From positions 164,111 to 228,110 of the forward strand of contig VFIW01000058.1 in NCBI GenBank assembly GCA_006386115.1: a stretch of DNA of 64,000 bases, written 5' to 3'. The stretch is from Globisporangium splendens (lineage: Eukaryota > Oomycota > Peronosporomycetes > Pythiales > Pythiaceae). A program made the translations under genes and the position numbers. Shown here one piece after another: positions 26,101 to 37,594 of the stretch (position 1 is its first letter; each line of letters begins with the position of its first letter). The notes under the pieces were generated by a model. It ran no database searches. It was not told the DNA's origin and worked only from the letters and a program-made list of their open reading frames with translations.

Positions 26101-26327
26101 AAGATGCCGTGAGTCTCACCGACGCGGAGCAAAAGTTTCTTGATATAGTAAAGAAGCACGCGGCGACACCGTCTAGTCAAGCGGCGATTTTTGCCAACAA
26201 AGCACATCAGCTGAATGTTGACAACCCCCCTGCAGAGCGGAGCACTTCATGCGTCAAGCCAGGGCTCTGGCAAACAGCAAGTCCTTCGAAAGCAATCAAA
26301 ACGCTGCGATTGGTATGGCCTTCATGA
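5176..26327 (+). CDS. Giant helical-repeat multi-pass membrane protein (about 6,500 codons; frame interrupted)
   Basis: One transcription unit of about 21 kb. The start is unresolved: the same frame is open from about 4832, with a TAA at 5167-5169 that overlaps a good donor (gtaaga at 5166). A disordered acidic N-terminus is followed by thousands of residues of Leu-rich alpha-helical (ARM/HEAT-like) sequence. A cyclic-nucleotide-binding-like segment lies near 14540-14850. The final 700 residues (24.8-26.1 kb) hold about eight to ten hydrophobic spans, which suggests a channel or transporter-like tail. Phase-matched exons include 9407-9624, 9685-11286, 11362-11481, 11575-11920, 12151-15958, 16052-17061, 17092-17788 and 25066-26327. 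The frame breaks near 9255, 9547, 18000, 18778, 20760, 22918 and 24000-24125, and a TGA lies in frame at 21257. Most breaks read as one missing base, often in a homopolymer. I do not recognise the family; it lacks the MIR and RIH motifs expected of an IP3 receptor. Confidence 0.6.
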
Positions 26328-26609
26328 AAAACGCTCGGATTCTCGCCAAGAAAGTGGACAGTAGCGAAGGTCTTCGATTGCGAAAGCAACCCAGCACATA
26401 GGAACACAAAATCTGTTAGTCAATCAAATTCATTGTCAAAATATAAATATGCGCATTGTACCTTTTCGCTAGTCGAACTGGATTGGTCACGATGCTGCCA
26501 TGTCAAGAAAGTGAGCGACCCCAATATTGAACGAATCCAAGTGTAAAACACCATTACCTGTCGTATTCACATTCTCGTTAACTTGACTGTCCTAGTAGCT
26601 TGGCCACTT

Positions 26610-29046
26610 TTACTCACCACTATCTTGCTTGCTTAGATCCACTACAGCAGGCTTTTTCAGCCACGCGGTAATACCGGCCTTCACAGGTTGCACTGGTGTC
26701 GTTGAATTCGATGCAGTTGCAGGGCTTGCCTTCGTATTCTCGGCACTTCGTTTTCGCTTCTGTGGCGTTTTAGGCTTAGGTGTATCTTCGCTGGGTTTCT
26801 CGGCTACAGGTTCTCGAGCTACAAGAGAAGCATCTTGCTGCTTTTGCTTTTCATCACGCTGTTTCTTTTCTTGATGTTCTAGCAACAGCTTTTGTCTTTC
26901 GTTGGCAACTTGAAGAAGACGTTCACGTTCTTGTTCTTCTTTCAGCACTTCATATTCCCTTGCTTTGCGCAGCAAAGTTGACTCAAAAACAGGTTGCTGC
27001 AACATCTGACCTTGGTACTCACCGAAATGTTCTGCACAAGAAACCTCCAGGCATCGACTTGGTCCAACGATCTGTGGCTCGAGTTTCGCAGGTTTTGCTC
27101 CTTTCTTTTTTCCTGGCACGCGAGCTCGCTTCTTCTGCTCCAGTTGCGGTGGTACCTTCTTTTTACGCTCTGGCGAAGATAAGTATTTGCCATCATCTCT
27201 GTCATCGTCTTTCATTTCTTCGTCAATATAGTCCACTTCGTCTTCGTACGCAAGCCACTGGTCACCGTAGTCCAAGTCATCGTCAGACTCATCCATGTCG
27301 CTATCAGCATCGGAAAGACTCTCCCCAGGTTCTTCTTCCTCCCATTCTTCCTCACTGTCCACAGTGTAATCGAACTTACTATACTGCGCAAAAGGACGAC
27401 GGCCGCCATGGAAAACCTTGCTCTTGGTGCTGAAAGTGCCGTAATATGCGGGGCGAGAGTTCTCATGAAACTGGAGCATCTTCATCGACCCTAAAACAGG
27501 ATCTCGCCGGCGTTTGCCACTCCAGTGTCCGGAAGATGCTGTCACTCGAGGTTTCTTGGATCCGTTTGGCAAGAGTAGTGCTCGAACTTCAACGGTGGAT
27601 TTCGTCGTTGCATCAAACTCAGGCTGTGTCTTTGCCTTGTCTCCTCCTACCAAAAAGTCAATCGCGGAATCCATGCGCGCCATGGTCTCGTCTTGATTTG
27701 AAATGATCTCCACTTCGTCACTTTGAGCAGCATTTGACCCAGAACCAGTCGCCAAAGCAGCGGGAGCAGCACTTTCACCCGCAGACTTATCAATCGATCG
27801 AAAGTACGACACCAGCGACTTCTTCCGCTTGTTCGCCAAGATCTTTTCAGCCTCTTCGTCTTCCTCTCGCTTCCTTTTCTCCTCTTGTTTGGCTTGCTCT
27901 TTCTCCAGCTCATGCAGTCTTTTCTGCTCAGCTAGTTGTGCTTTGTCCTGCTCTTTCCGCTCTCGATCTTTAGCTTTTTGAGTCTCACTTTCGATCGCCG
28001 TGACAAATTTCCCAATTTTCGCTTCTTCGGCACTCACTTTGACCTCGTCCACCGGTACCTGATGGAGCAGTTGCACCACTCGAGCCAGTGATTTCAGCTG
28101 CTGGCCAAGGCGCTTGCGATTTTTCCGCATGCGCTTGATTGTTTTTTGGGAGTCATCTACAAAATACTTGTCTAGGATGCCGATTTCCCAAATCCAAAGC
28201 GCGTCGGCACTTGTATCTTCAAACAGATTTGCCTTTGCTGGACGAACTCCGTAGTTTGTACGCTGGGCAAGCATTTTGATCTCCATCTTCAGCATCATCA
28301 ATACACGATCTTTCATTTTGGCGTCAAACCCAGCATCATTCGACTCAGTCTTGGCGGACTGCTCCAAAGTCTTCAGCAGCTCGAGCGATAGCGAAGACAA
28401 ACTTGCAGTTCGCCCCTGAATACTTCGCGCAACGAACGTCTTGATGTCTGCAGAGAACTCAGCAACAGCCTCTAAACCATCTGATGCGGTTGATTGATGA
28501 GACAGCTGCCGACTCAACTCTGCAACTGCGTTGGAAACAGTCTCTTGGTAGCCGTTCGGCTCTAGTCCAAGATCGATGGCAACACCGTAAATTTCTTGTA
28601 AAATTCCATCGCTAGTGGTGGGCGCGCTGAGCAAATGTGCGCACTGTCGAGTGAGCTCGTCGATCTTCTGTTGATACGTATCGATTCTTGCTTTCACAAC
28701 TGGATCCAGCACCACAGCAGGCTGCTTTTGTTCAGACCGGGCAGCATCTGCTGCTGTTGTTGCTTTTTCGCTTCCAGCCTTTGCTGGCTTCTTTTCTTTT
28801 ACTTTCGGCGTGGCTGCGCTCGCGTTATCGGTTTTTGGCTTCGCTTTGTCACTTGCTCTCGGCTTGGGTGTTCTCACACCAGTCTTTCCTTTGGTCTTGC
28901 TCGGTCTAGCAACACCAGCTGAAGTTGCAGCGGCAGCAGGAGTCGCTTTCGACTGCTTTTTCGCTCGAGATTGCTTTGGTTTCTTATTTGCTGCTGCTGG
29001 TGTTGCATGTGGTCCTCCTGCATGAGGTCCGGCGGTGCTAGGTGAG

Positions 29047-29078
<32 letters not shown>

Positions 29079-29705
29079 ATCGTCGTCATTGTCACTGGCG
29101 TCTTGATTCGCATCTTCTTCGGTAGCCGACGAAACATCAATAACGTTCACCGCTTTCTTCTCTTCTGACGGTTGCACAGAATGCTTTGCGCGCTTCGTAG
29201 GCGGTGGTGTCGTGAACAAATCGGTAACAGTGAATTTTCCGGCCACTGACGCCATCGCCGGTGTCATCTCTTGGTCTCCTTCTACGTCGCCTGGTTGAGT
29301 CGGTGGGGGCGTTTGCACCACTGGTGTCAGCTCCGGGCTATCCGGCGCAGCGCTCTCCTCCACTCGCGATCGTTTTGTTGCACTGGCAGGTGGCGTCCGC
29401 GGATCATTTCCTACCGCATCGTTGTCTTTTTCTGTGGATGGACTCACACGCACACTCTTCGCCTTCTCAGCGCTTGCTTTTGTCGATGCCGCTTCCGCTG
29501 GTTTTGCCTTCGCCGCGGGCTTGCTGCTTCTTGCTTGTGGTGAGAAAAACGCAGCGATCGACGCCTGCTTCTTCTTCTGGTAGTGGCACAAACGGTTCAT
29601 TCAATAGATAGACAATAGAGGCGCGCGTTAGTAAGCCGATAAGTAGTCACGCATGTATAGGCGTCTGCTTCATATGAAGTCGGCGCATTCACTCACCTCC
29701 GCCAT
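26610..29705 (-). CDS. CHAF1A: Chromatin assembly factor 1 large subunit (CAF-1 p150)
   Basis: The large CAF-1 subunit deposits H3-H4 on newly replicated DNA at PCNA-marked sites. Three family marks are visible. First, a PCNA-binding PIP box at the extreme N-terminus (QASIAAFF), with a second motif (LVSYF) after the KER region. Second, a long Lys/Glu/Arg-rich charged helix, the KER domain. Third, the acidic ED domain with its hallmark SRPAYYGTFSTKS and VDSEEEWEEEEPGESLSD. The N-terminal linker also has a run of about 14 Asp encoded by a (GAT/GAC) repeat near 29050-29090. I place the start in a 9-nt first exon (ATG GCG GAG, 29697-29705). The 120-bp intron (29577-29696) has donor GTGAGT, a TACTAAC-like branch site and acceptor CAG, giving MAEKKKQASIAAFF. 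The Met at 29600 would instead read through the intron end. The product is about 991 residues. Confidence 0.93.
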
Positions 29706-29756
29706 GGTGCCGCCGCACTGTTTGTTTCCCTTTGCTGGCGCTCGAGTGCGCGCGCA

Positions 29757-29772
29757 GATTGCCGCCAAAAGG
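29757..29772 (-). promoter_or_regulatory. E2F-like site upstream of CAF-1
   Basis: On the minus strand this reads CCTTTTGGCGGCAATC, a close match to the E2F/DP consensus TTTSSCGC. It lies 52-67 bp upstream of the CAF-1 start codon. CAF-1 is an S-phase gene in other eukaryotes, so E2F control would make sense. The match is by eye and unproven. Confidence 0.4.
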
Positions 29773-30012
29773 AAACCCTCCGCATTATAGTACCCCCGAA
29801 CCAAAAGAGAGCGTTCTATTTGAAACAACTCGGTACCAGGAAACATACGAACTTAACGGATAACAAACAAAAGACAGAAAGTGTATACTTTTGTCATACA
29901 CGACTTGAACACATGCAAAATGAACACCGATCGGCGTACACTTCTTATAAACGACACAGGTGTATAAACGACATTGAGATGTACACCACAGACAAACTTG
30001 AACCTTCTCTTC

Positions 30013-31844
30013 TCAATGGAACGAGCGGTTGGAGAATGCAAATTTCAGCGGCTTGGCGCCTAGAAGCGAGTTGTGCGCCTGCGCGAGCACATTCGTCGCC
30101 GTGTCCACCGACGCAAACTCGGTCAACGCCTGCAGGTGGCCGCTGGGACTCATGAACGTCTTGACTTTGCAGTGCTCGCCGCCGTGGAAGCCGCCAAGGT
30201 GGGTCTTCAGCATCTGCACATGACCATACCAACCACAGATACACGCCAGGCTATTCTCATCCTATTCGACTCCCATCGCATCTCTGAACTAAGCAGGCAA
30301 CACACCTCAATCGTCGTAGATTCGTCAAAGTTGGAGAGATGCAAGAGCTTCGTGGGGCTGTAGACGTGTTTGCCGAGACTCATCGCAGCTTTCCCCGTGA
30401 ACCGGTTCGGCAAGTGGTTGTACTCTTTCACGAGTGGGCTGTGATAAAGACACAAAATTTCACATAAGTACAGCCAAAGCGCAGCATGTGGGCCTCATGA
30501 GTTGAAACTCGAGCACCATTAACGTACTTTTCGGTCGAGCCTGCGCGGTTCGAGATGTACATGTACTTGGAGAAGCTGATCTCCATGGATTTGCCGAGCA
30601 GCGTGTACCCGCGCAGGTGGATCAGCGCCGACTGCGCTGCCAGCGGACTCAAAAACTGCACGAGCGCGTGGTCCTGATGGCACATGCACACAAAAAAAAG
30701 CACGCTCGGTTATGGGCCAATTGCATATCGTTAACCCCAACTCTCAAATTAAGGACCATACCAGCTTGGCGCTCAGTTTCTTGACGCGAACCACGTTGCC
30801 GTAGCAGGAGAATAAATTGAATAAGTTATCGCACGTCACTTTCTCGCGAAGGCTGCACACGAGGAGAACGGGCGACACGACGGCGTCGCGTCCAGTCACA
30901 GCGATCGGAGGAGCCACGCCTGGCAGCAATTGCCCGAGGATATCGAGATCGGCCACTGGGCTCGCGGCAGTGTCACGACCATCGCTGGCGGCAGGAAGGT
31001 CCGGGTTCGTGAAGTCGCGCGTTCGCGGACCGTTTTCCTTCACGATCAATTCTTGCTGCGGCATGTAGAAACAAAAACAAACGATTCGCATCAGGGCTGA
31101 CCATCAAACGCAACAAAATGATAGAGGAAACGAACCGGAAGGTTGGAAAAGTTGATCTGGAGACCACAACAGTCCGGAAAGATGCTGATGCCAGAGAGCG
31201 CGTCCTTCGCATGCGTCGCTTCTTCGATCGTCGCGAATTGGACCAAACACTATGCATCAGCAGCATAAACATCCGATAAACACAATGGACAAAGCATAGA
31301 GTACGCAAAAGTTCAGTACCTGGAGACCAATGGGCTTGACAAAGATCACGATCTTCTCCACGGCGCCGTAGCCTTTGAAGATGCCGTGCATCAGCTCGGT
31401 CGTGATCGGGTACGTCGGGTTTTGCACCGTGACGAGCAAGATGCGGTTGGCCTTGTTGGTATCCACGTGATTGCGGCGGTGGCGTCCGTGTCCCGAGGGC
31501 GGCGGGATGCGGTCATGGAGCTCCTGGTTCTTCGAGTAGCTCACGGTCACGACGGTACTCGTGCCGTCCGCATGGTCGATCGTCAACGGTGTCGCGGCCA
31601 GCGCCTTCATCAGACGCACGGCGGTGTCCAGATCGACGATCTCGGCAAGCGCGGGAATCGGCTCGCTCGGGATGATCTCGTGCGTGTTTGAGTGGAAGCC
31701 CGCGTAGAGTGCGTTGCGCTTGTGCATGAACACGGAGCGCGCGATCTCCGGCGTATCCGCGAACGGCGTGAGCGCCTGCGCGAGGTCGCGCGCGGTCCAG
31801 TGCGGCGGCAGCTGGCCGAAGTAGAGCACCTTGGACGTCGTCAT
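30013..31844 (-). CDS. Polypyrimidine-tract-binding-like protein with RRMs, six exons
   Basis: Exons 31844-31320, 31249-31136, 31055-30762, 30673-30528, 30438-30306 and 30213-30013 join in phase to about 470 residues. The product resembles PTB/hnRNP L/PTBPH proteins. It has an N-terminal RRM (MTTSKVLYFGQLPPHWT...). The second RRM has the PTB-type C-terminal sheet (CGLQINFSNLP). A third starts SPVLLVCSLREKVT and continues with DHALVQFLSPLAAQSALIHL across an intron. A fourth, partial RRM ends in LKFAFSNRSFH. The motif HSNTHEIIP and the long RRM1-RRM2 spacing are unusual. Such proteins bind pyrimidine-rich RNA and repress or promote exon use. The start at 31844 is preferred over an upstream in-frame region that has no RNP motif. 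The gene is divergent from HRQ1. Confidence 0.85.
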
Positions 31845-32242
31845 GTAGGAAGGGGGGCGGGTGCGGCTGAAGGGCGTCGATGCAGGCGAGATAGAGAGTG
31901 AAGAGCGCGCGCCTTGCTGTCGCTCTGCTCTGTCGCCAACATGGCACGCATGTGTGTCAAAATTCGTACTTTGCGCAGCGACAAGATACACCACTTCAAG
32001 ATGAGCTTAGCCACTACCTATATTCCGATTCGTACATACATCAAATGGATAGAAATGTCTAAATTTGATATTGTCAAAGACGGTGTTTACAATTATGTCT
32101 GTGGATGTGGCAGATGAAAAGGTACCTTGACGCATGGTGCAACGTTCTGGCATGAAATCCAGCTTTGTGGAGCGCTCTACATGCAGTCCCACATGACTAT
32201 ATGGAACACCGACATGCCAGCAGCCATTCTGCAACAGCCAAA
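31845..32242. other. Shared upstream region of PTB-like gene and HRQ1
   Basis: About 400 bp between two divergent start codons. It is AT-rich in the middle (around 31990-32100) and holds no convincing open frame. A CCAAAATGGCGC stretch lies immediately before the HRQ1 start. I see no other clear element. It is presumably a two-way promoter. Confidence 0.4.
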
Positions 32243-35200
32243 ATGGCGCTAAATGGCGATGGTGCACTGCTCCTGAGCAAGTTTGCGCGCGTGGACGTGG
32301 CGTTCGGCTTTCTAACGAAGCACAGGGCCGTCGTGAGCGTGAAGAACGTGGTGAACATGGCCAACAGTCTCGGTGGCGTACCGCTTACGGCCACAGACCT
32401 GCATGACATGATGCGCTTGGCGCCACACGTCATCGCCATCGACGCTTCCAAGAGCAAGCAGATGCAGCACAAAGGTGTGTGGCTTCATTATGAGCAGCTG
32501 CCTCTAATATCCACAGCGTTGATGTGAGTGTGGTGCTGCTGGTGCATGTTGTAGACGATGTGTTTCGTGCGACAGCGATGACGCAGCATGAGAAGGAGAT
32601 TGTCACGTTCCCGTGTGCGCCACAGGCGAGTCAGCGCGCGAGCGCAAAGCGCAAGAAGCTCTTCCAAGAAGCGATTGAGAGAAATGCCGTCCAGAAGCCG
32701 CCAGAAGAGCTGGAGTTAGAGTCGCACACACCCCAAGCAACTGGTGGCACCGTCCCTAGCACTATTTCCTCAATCCATAATGACAAACCAGCATCCACTC
32801 TAGCAACAGATCTCCACGCGATCAGTGACAGCGAAGTGTACTCGCGATGGATCCGCATGCTGCAGGGTCTGGACATCTACAAGAACCAGATCGTGCACAT
32901 CGAGCGTCGCCTTGCTCGCGATGCCGAGTACCGAAACATCGCTGACCTGGAGTTGCCGCCGCGTGTGGCCGCCGGGCTCGCAAAGTGCAACATTCACCAA
33001 CTGTACTCGCACCAGTTCGATGCCATCGAAGCCGTCCGCAATGGCAAGAACGTCGTGCTGTCCACGTCCACGGCAAGCGGGAAATCGCTCGCGTACAACA
33101 TCCCGATGCTCGCGTCCATGCTCGAAGCCGAGGACTCGACGTTTCTCTATTTATTCCCAACCAAAGTAAGTGCGTTCTTCGTATGTGCTTCTCACCATCC
33201 AATCTGGTAAAGATCGCTGAAATAAATGGATTTGTATGTGTGACTTCCCTGTAGGCGCTGGCTCAAGATCAGCTGAAGTCATTGCGGAACTTTCTAGCGG
33301 CTGCTGAGCTCCCGCAACACATCTGTTCGACCTTTGTACGTGTGCTCGCTTAAATACGGTGGTGCCTGCGTAAGCGAGTCGCGTTTTTCTCATTTGAAAC
33401 CCGGTTGTTGTGCCTTTGCGCTGCCTTGGGCAGGATGGTGACACGGCGATGAAGACCCGATCGATGGTGATCCGAGACACGCAAATCTTTCTCACGAATC
33501 CAGATATGCTGCACCTCACGATCCTGCCTCGGCATACCGAGTGGAGACGCGTGCTAGCAAAGCTAAAGTGCGTATAGATGAATAGGACACTTTGTTCGCA
33601 TTGTATAGACCATTGATGCTTGCCTTGTAAACTTGTCCTCCGTAGATTACTCGTCGTGGACGAAGCGCACATGTATCGCGGCGTGTTTGGCTCGCACGTG
33701 GCGTGCGTGTTTAAGCGGTTGTTTCGACTTTGTGCGCTGTATGGCGCCAACCCCCAAGTAATCTGCTGTTCTGCAACGATCCAAAACCCGACAGAGCATT
33801 TCCGATTGCTTCTTCCCAGACTTCCACCTCCTGCGTCCGCAACACCGCTTCCACACGACGAGGAAGACAAATCGCCAGCGAGTCTGCATTTCTTTCGAGA
33901 GCGTGAGCTGCTCGTGATCACGAAGGATGGCTCGCCAACGGGAGAAAAGTTCTTTTGCTTATGGAACCCCAAGGTTGATGTTACTACTACTGATGAGAGC
34001 ACCAGCAAACAGAAGCCACCAAATTCCGTCAAGAAACGCAAACGTGATACAACGGTCGCTTCTTCAAGATCACAGCTGCAAACTCAAGACATACCCACAG
34101 ACACCGCGATATTAACAGAAGAATCGGATCGTATCAGCACGAGCTCCATCTTTCAAAGTGCCAAGATCTTTGCACGCTTAATGGAGGATGAAGTGCACAC
34201 GATTCTGTTTTGCCGGGGCCGGAAGCTGTCCGAGCTCGTGTTGATGAGCGTGCACTCGATCTTGCGCGAAGACAAGCGCAACCGCCATCTCCTCAAGCGC
34301 GTGAGTTCGTATCGAGGCGGATACACCCTGGACGACAGGCGATCCATCGAAAGGAGGTTGTTCAGTGGCGAGATTCTGGGAGTGGTGGCGACGAATGCGT
34401 TGGAACTGGGGATCGATATCGGCGAGCTGGACTGCACAATGCATCTCGGACTGCCTACGAGCACTGCGTCTCTGTGGCAGCAAGCGGGTCGCGCGGGGCG
34501 GAAACACACGCAGCAGTCGGTGGCTGTGATCATCTGCTTTGACTCGCCGCTCGATCAGCATTTCGCACGGCATGCGCCAGATCTGTTCCAGTTGCGACCT
34601 GAAGCCGTGGCGCTCAATCCAGCGAATGTCAAAGTTCTCAGCCAACACCTCCTCTGTGCTGCAAGTGAGTTGGCATTGTACTCGAAGCGATCCGATACAT
34701 ACTACATCGATTCGTTCATTTTTGGAGACATTAGCCAGCCAGGCTCGACAGTGCTGAAGGATATCCTGACCGATCTAGTCCATGACCAAAAGTTGATGCG
34801 CTGTGGTGATGGCGATGGCGATGGCGGTGGCTACCGCCTGCACTCGTGCATACCTAAACGGTTTCGCGCAGTCAACTTGCGGAGTATTTCAGAAATCGTC
34901 TACAAGGTACGCTCGCAAGCATATGTTTGAACATACGATGAGGTATCTTAGTTGTTGTGTGGTTCTCTCTTTGATGAGCTAGGTTGTCACCGATGATGCG
35001 GACCACACTGTGCTCGATGAGATCCCAGGTGAGCGCGTGTTCTTCCAAGTGTACCCAACGGCGGTGTACCTCCACCAAGCGCAAGAGTATCTCGTCACGA
35101 GGTTGGACGTTGAAAACAAGGTCGCGTACACCAAAAAGTGCACTACTGAGCTGAAATACTTTACCACCTGCCGCGATTACACGGAGCTTGACGTTGTTCG

Positions 35201-36044
35201 CATCCAGTCAAAGCGACGAATCGGTGGCGACGCGCAGCTCTTTCTGCATACCGGTGTCGTCTCAGTGCTCACCATGGTGTTTGGATCGACGATGCTCGAA
35301 AAGCGCACCATGCGCCACCTTCATACGAACGAGTTTTCACTGCCGCCGATGCAATCGTTTGGAAATGCCCTGTGGCTTGAGATCCCCAACACGGTGAAAG
35401 AAGAAGTGGAAGCGACGGGGATGAGCTGGAGTGGCGCGTTGCATGGTGTTGGTCATTTGTGCATCGCCGTCATCCCGCTGTTTGTCTTGTGTGAAGGCGC
35501 CGACGTCAACACGGAGCACTACAATCCCTTTGAGAGGCGCACGCGGTAGGTGGCTTGTGGAGACCTGTGGTCATGCGGATGAGCGGCACAATGCTGATAT
35601 CTTGGTTTTTGGCTATCAGACCCAATCGGATAACAATCTACGAGCGGCGTGAGGGTGGCAGTGGCATCATTGAAGAGATCATGAAGGTGCTTCCTGAGGT
35701 GCGTGCAATTGCTCGTATTCTTTATGTAGTGGGGTTATAGCATGCATGCAGCACTAAAGTCTCTTTTTGTCCAGGTGATTGGGAAAGCCTGGGCAATCGC
35801 CGACGAGTGTGCGTGCACCAGCGGATGTCCTGCGTGCATCCACTCGGGGGAATGTTCCGAATACAACAACGTGCTCGACAAGCGCGGATCGCTGTTGATC
35901 TTGGAATATCTCCATGGCGCTTTCATCAAGGAGAAAGCCTCAGACAGTGAGAAATCCATGACAGTCTTTCAAACAGAGAGTAGAGATCAAGAAGAGTTCA
36001 CCGATCACATCCAGGAAGTAGTTTCTATGCCTGGGAACTCGTGA
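32243..36044 (+). CDS. HRQ1: RecQ4-like DEAD/DEAH-box helicase HRQ1, eight exons
   Basis: Exons 32243-32474, 32576-33165, 33255-33335, 33434-33567, 33646-34906, 34983-35545, 35620-35698 and 35775-36044 join in phase to about 1,069 residues, close to the usual family length. HRQ1 is a 3'-5' DNA helicase used in crosslink repair and telomere maintenance. The N-terminus resembles the family winged-helix segment. Helicase motif I is STSTASGKS, motif II is VDEAHMYRGVFGSH and motif III is CSATI. The C-terminal RecA domain keeps ATNALELGIDIG (motif V) and QQAGRAGRK (motif VI). The C-terminal zinc site reads CACTSGCPACIHSGEC, the conserved Cys cluster of this family. A Gly/Asp run from a GGTGAT/GGCGAT repeat lies at 34804-34832. 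No lesions were seen. Confidence 0.93.
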
Positions 36045-36766
36045 ATTTGGCGTTCTTTGTTGCTTTTTTTGCATGGCAGTGGGTCCAAAGTGCTGAGCAC
36101 CGTTGGAAGCGTAAACACAGCGAAAGCTCGCGTACCTGTATCTCCGCAAGCACTAAATCTGAATTGAATTGCTCGCCTCAATGAGCAAATCGCCAGGTGT
36201 GCAACAAACTCCATACACTTCGCATGGACGATGACGACGGAAGTGGCGCTGACCGCGTGCAATAACTCAGAATCGGTGTCCTCGTGGTTCTCCAACATGG
36301 CACACGGAGGCAGCTGCGTGGAGGTTGATTGGATCCAGCAAAATTAACCAAAGCAACGCGGTCATTGCATTTGTTTCGGTCGTCGTCGCATGCTTTTCTC
36401 TGTATATTGTGATAAAATCCAACTGTTTGTGCTCAATGTGGACCATTGTACTGCAAGGGCTACCGCAACAATCAGGACTCAGCGGCAAGAAAACATGCAC
36501 AAGCGTCGCGTAAATGTCATTGCAACTGGAATCGATGTGTGATACGTGAAAGCAGCGTTTGAGTGACCCAGGATTCACGGAGATGCAAAGTTCACAGTCT
36601 GGATATGGATCTTCAGAGGATAAAGAAGGGAAGGCAAGCACGCAGTCATTGGCAGAAGTTCTGGACAACACGACCACCAACAGCAGAGTCTACCATACGT
36701 CTTTAATTCGATTGCAGATTGAAAAGAATCAATAAAGTGAACGCTTGTATTAAAATATTCCTGTTT
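36045..36766. other. Intergenic stretch with a possible small Cys-rich gene (plus strand)
   Basis: No confident gene. On the plus strand an ATG at 36229 opens a 31-codon exon-like frame ending at GTGGAG|gttgat (36328). The region from about 36460 can be read as GYRNNQDSAARKH... ending with a C-x-C-x4-C motif (CHCNWNRC). Splicing them would give a protein of about 66 residues. The opposite strand has a 137-codon frame (36680-36267) with no recognised motif. Coding potential is weak on both strands. Confidence 0.2.
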
Positions 36767-37594
36767 TTATCTAAACTTCTGCCGAGCACGCTGAGTGCGG
36801 TGCCGCTCACCATGACCAACCCAAGCATTGAGTGATTGAAATCGTTTTCGGCATCTTGGGCAAACATAATCGACTTCTTCGTCCGACGAAGAGGCAGCAA
36901 TCTGGCTCAGAACCATGTTCAAATCATCCTTGGCAATAGTGGATCCTGGAAGAACGTTACCACTATCGAGATCTCTCCACGTGTCACTGTTCACGCAATA
37001 CACTTGTCCATTGCCGTCGAGCTTGTGCTCATACATCTTGTGGCATTCTGGACGTGGATCGATTAACCAACCCAACTGGATACCATGCTGGAAATATTCG
37101 TTGTGCATTTCGCGATCGAGAGCACTGCATTGAGAACCTTGGCCAGAGAGGTTGTCAATCTCAACAACGAACGTGGGAGCAAAAGGTTCGCCGCCGTACG
37201 TCCACATCGACTGAGGCGACAAGCTTCTGTTGGTAGCGCGTGGTGTAGAAGTGACGTCAGGTATTCTACTATCTGGTTCGAAATGGAACGCTCCTTGTGA
37301 CGTTGTTCCTCGTCCTCCTTCTCCAGATCACTTGACCCAGTTACGCAGCTGTCAAGCGATTTCGAACGCTATCTCCTCTCGGCCATACACAACCATTCGA
37401 TACGGGATAAAGCGGCTTTCGTTGACGAAGAACGCAGGCTGCTCGCAAAAATCAGATTCACAAGCGGGCTGTGCTTCTTCACATGCTGATTCAGCTGCTT
37501 GAGCGAGACGCCAGGGTAGCCCTTAACGCAACGCAAACTCTTCTTTGTTTCCAAGTCGCGCGTTTTGCTGTGCTTTCCAGTCGTCTGCGGTCAT
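36767..37594 (-). pseudogene. Decayed Uma2-like PD-(D/E)XK nuclease with C-terminal C2H2 zinc finger
   Basis: The intact 3' part (37222-36767, 152 codons) matches Uma2-type restriction-endonuclease-fold proteins. It shows SRIPDV, then APTFVVEID, then YFQHGIQLGWLIDPRP, the usual PD...ExD...GWxIDP order. The end is a C2H2 finger (CPRCRKRF...HGERH). Reading upstream in the same frame gives FEIA-stop-QLRNWVK-stop-SGEGG, with TGA codons at 37354-37352 and 37330-37328; each could come from CGA by one transition. Further upstream, homologous-looking sequence (SLKQLNQHVKKHSPLVNLIF) is in another frame, so at least one frameshift lies near 37440-37470. The likely original start is the ATG at 37594 (MTADDWKAQ), itself out of frame with the next segment. 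Several independent lesions mean this is a pseudogene. Confidence 0.75.

Noticed and set aside
5176..26327. Calling the giant gene an IP3 or ryanodine receptor
   Set aside because: Size and membrane tail fit loosely, but MIR and RIH domains and the GGG(I/V)GD selectivity filter were not found.
33151..34041. 296-codon open frame opposite HRQ1
   Set aside because: It overlaps helicase motifs and three clean introns on the plus strand and has no domain.
36460..36562. A tesmin/TSO1-type CXC domain
   Set aside because: Only one C-x-C-x4-C unit is present; the following LKxYCxC part is missing.
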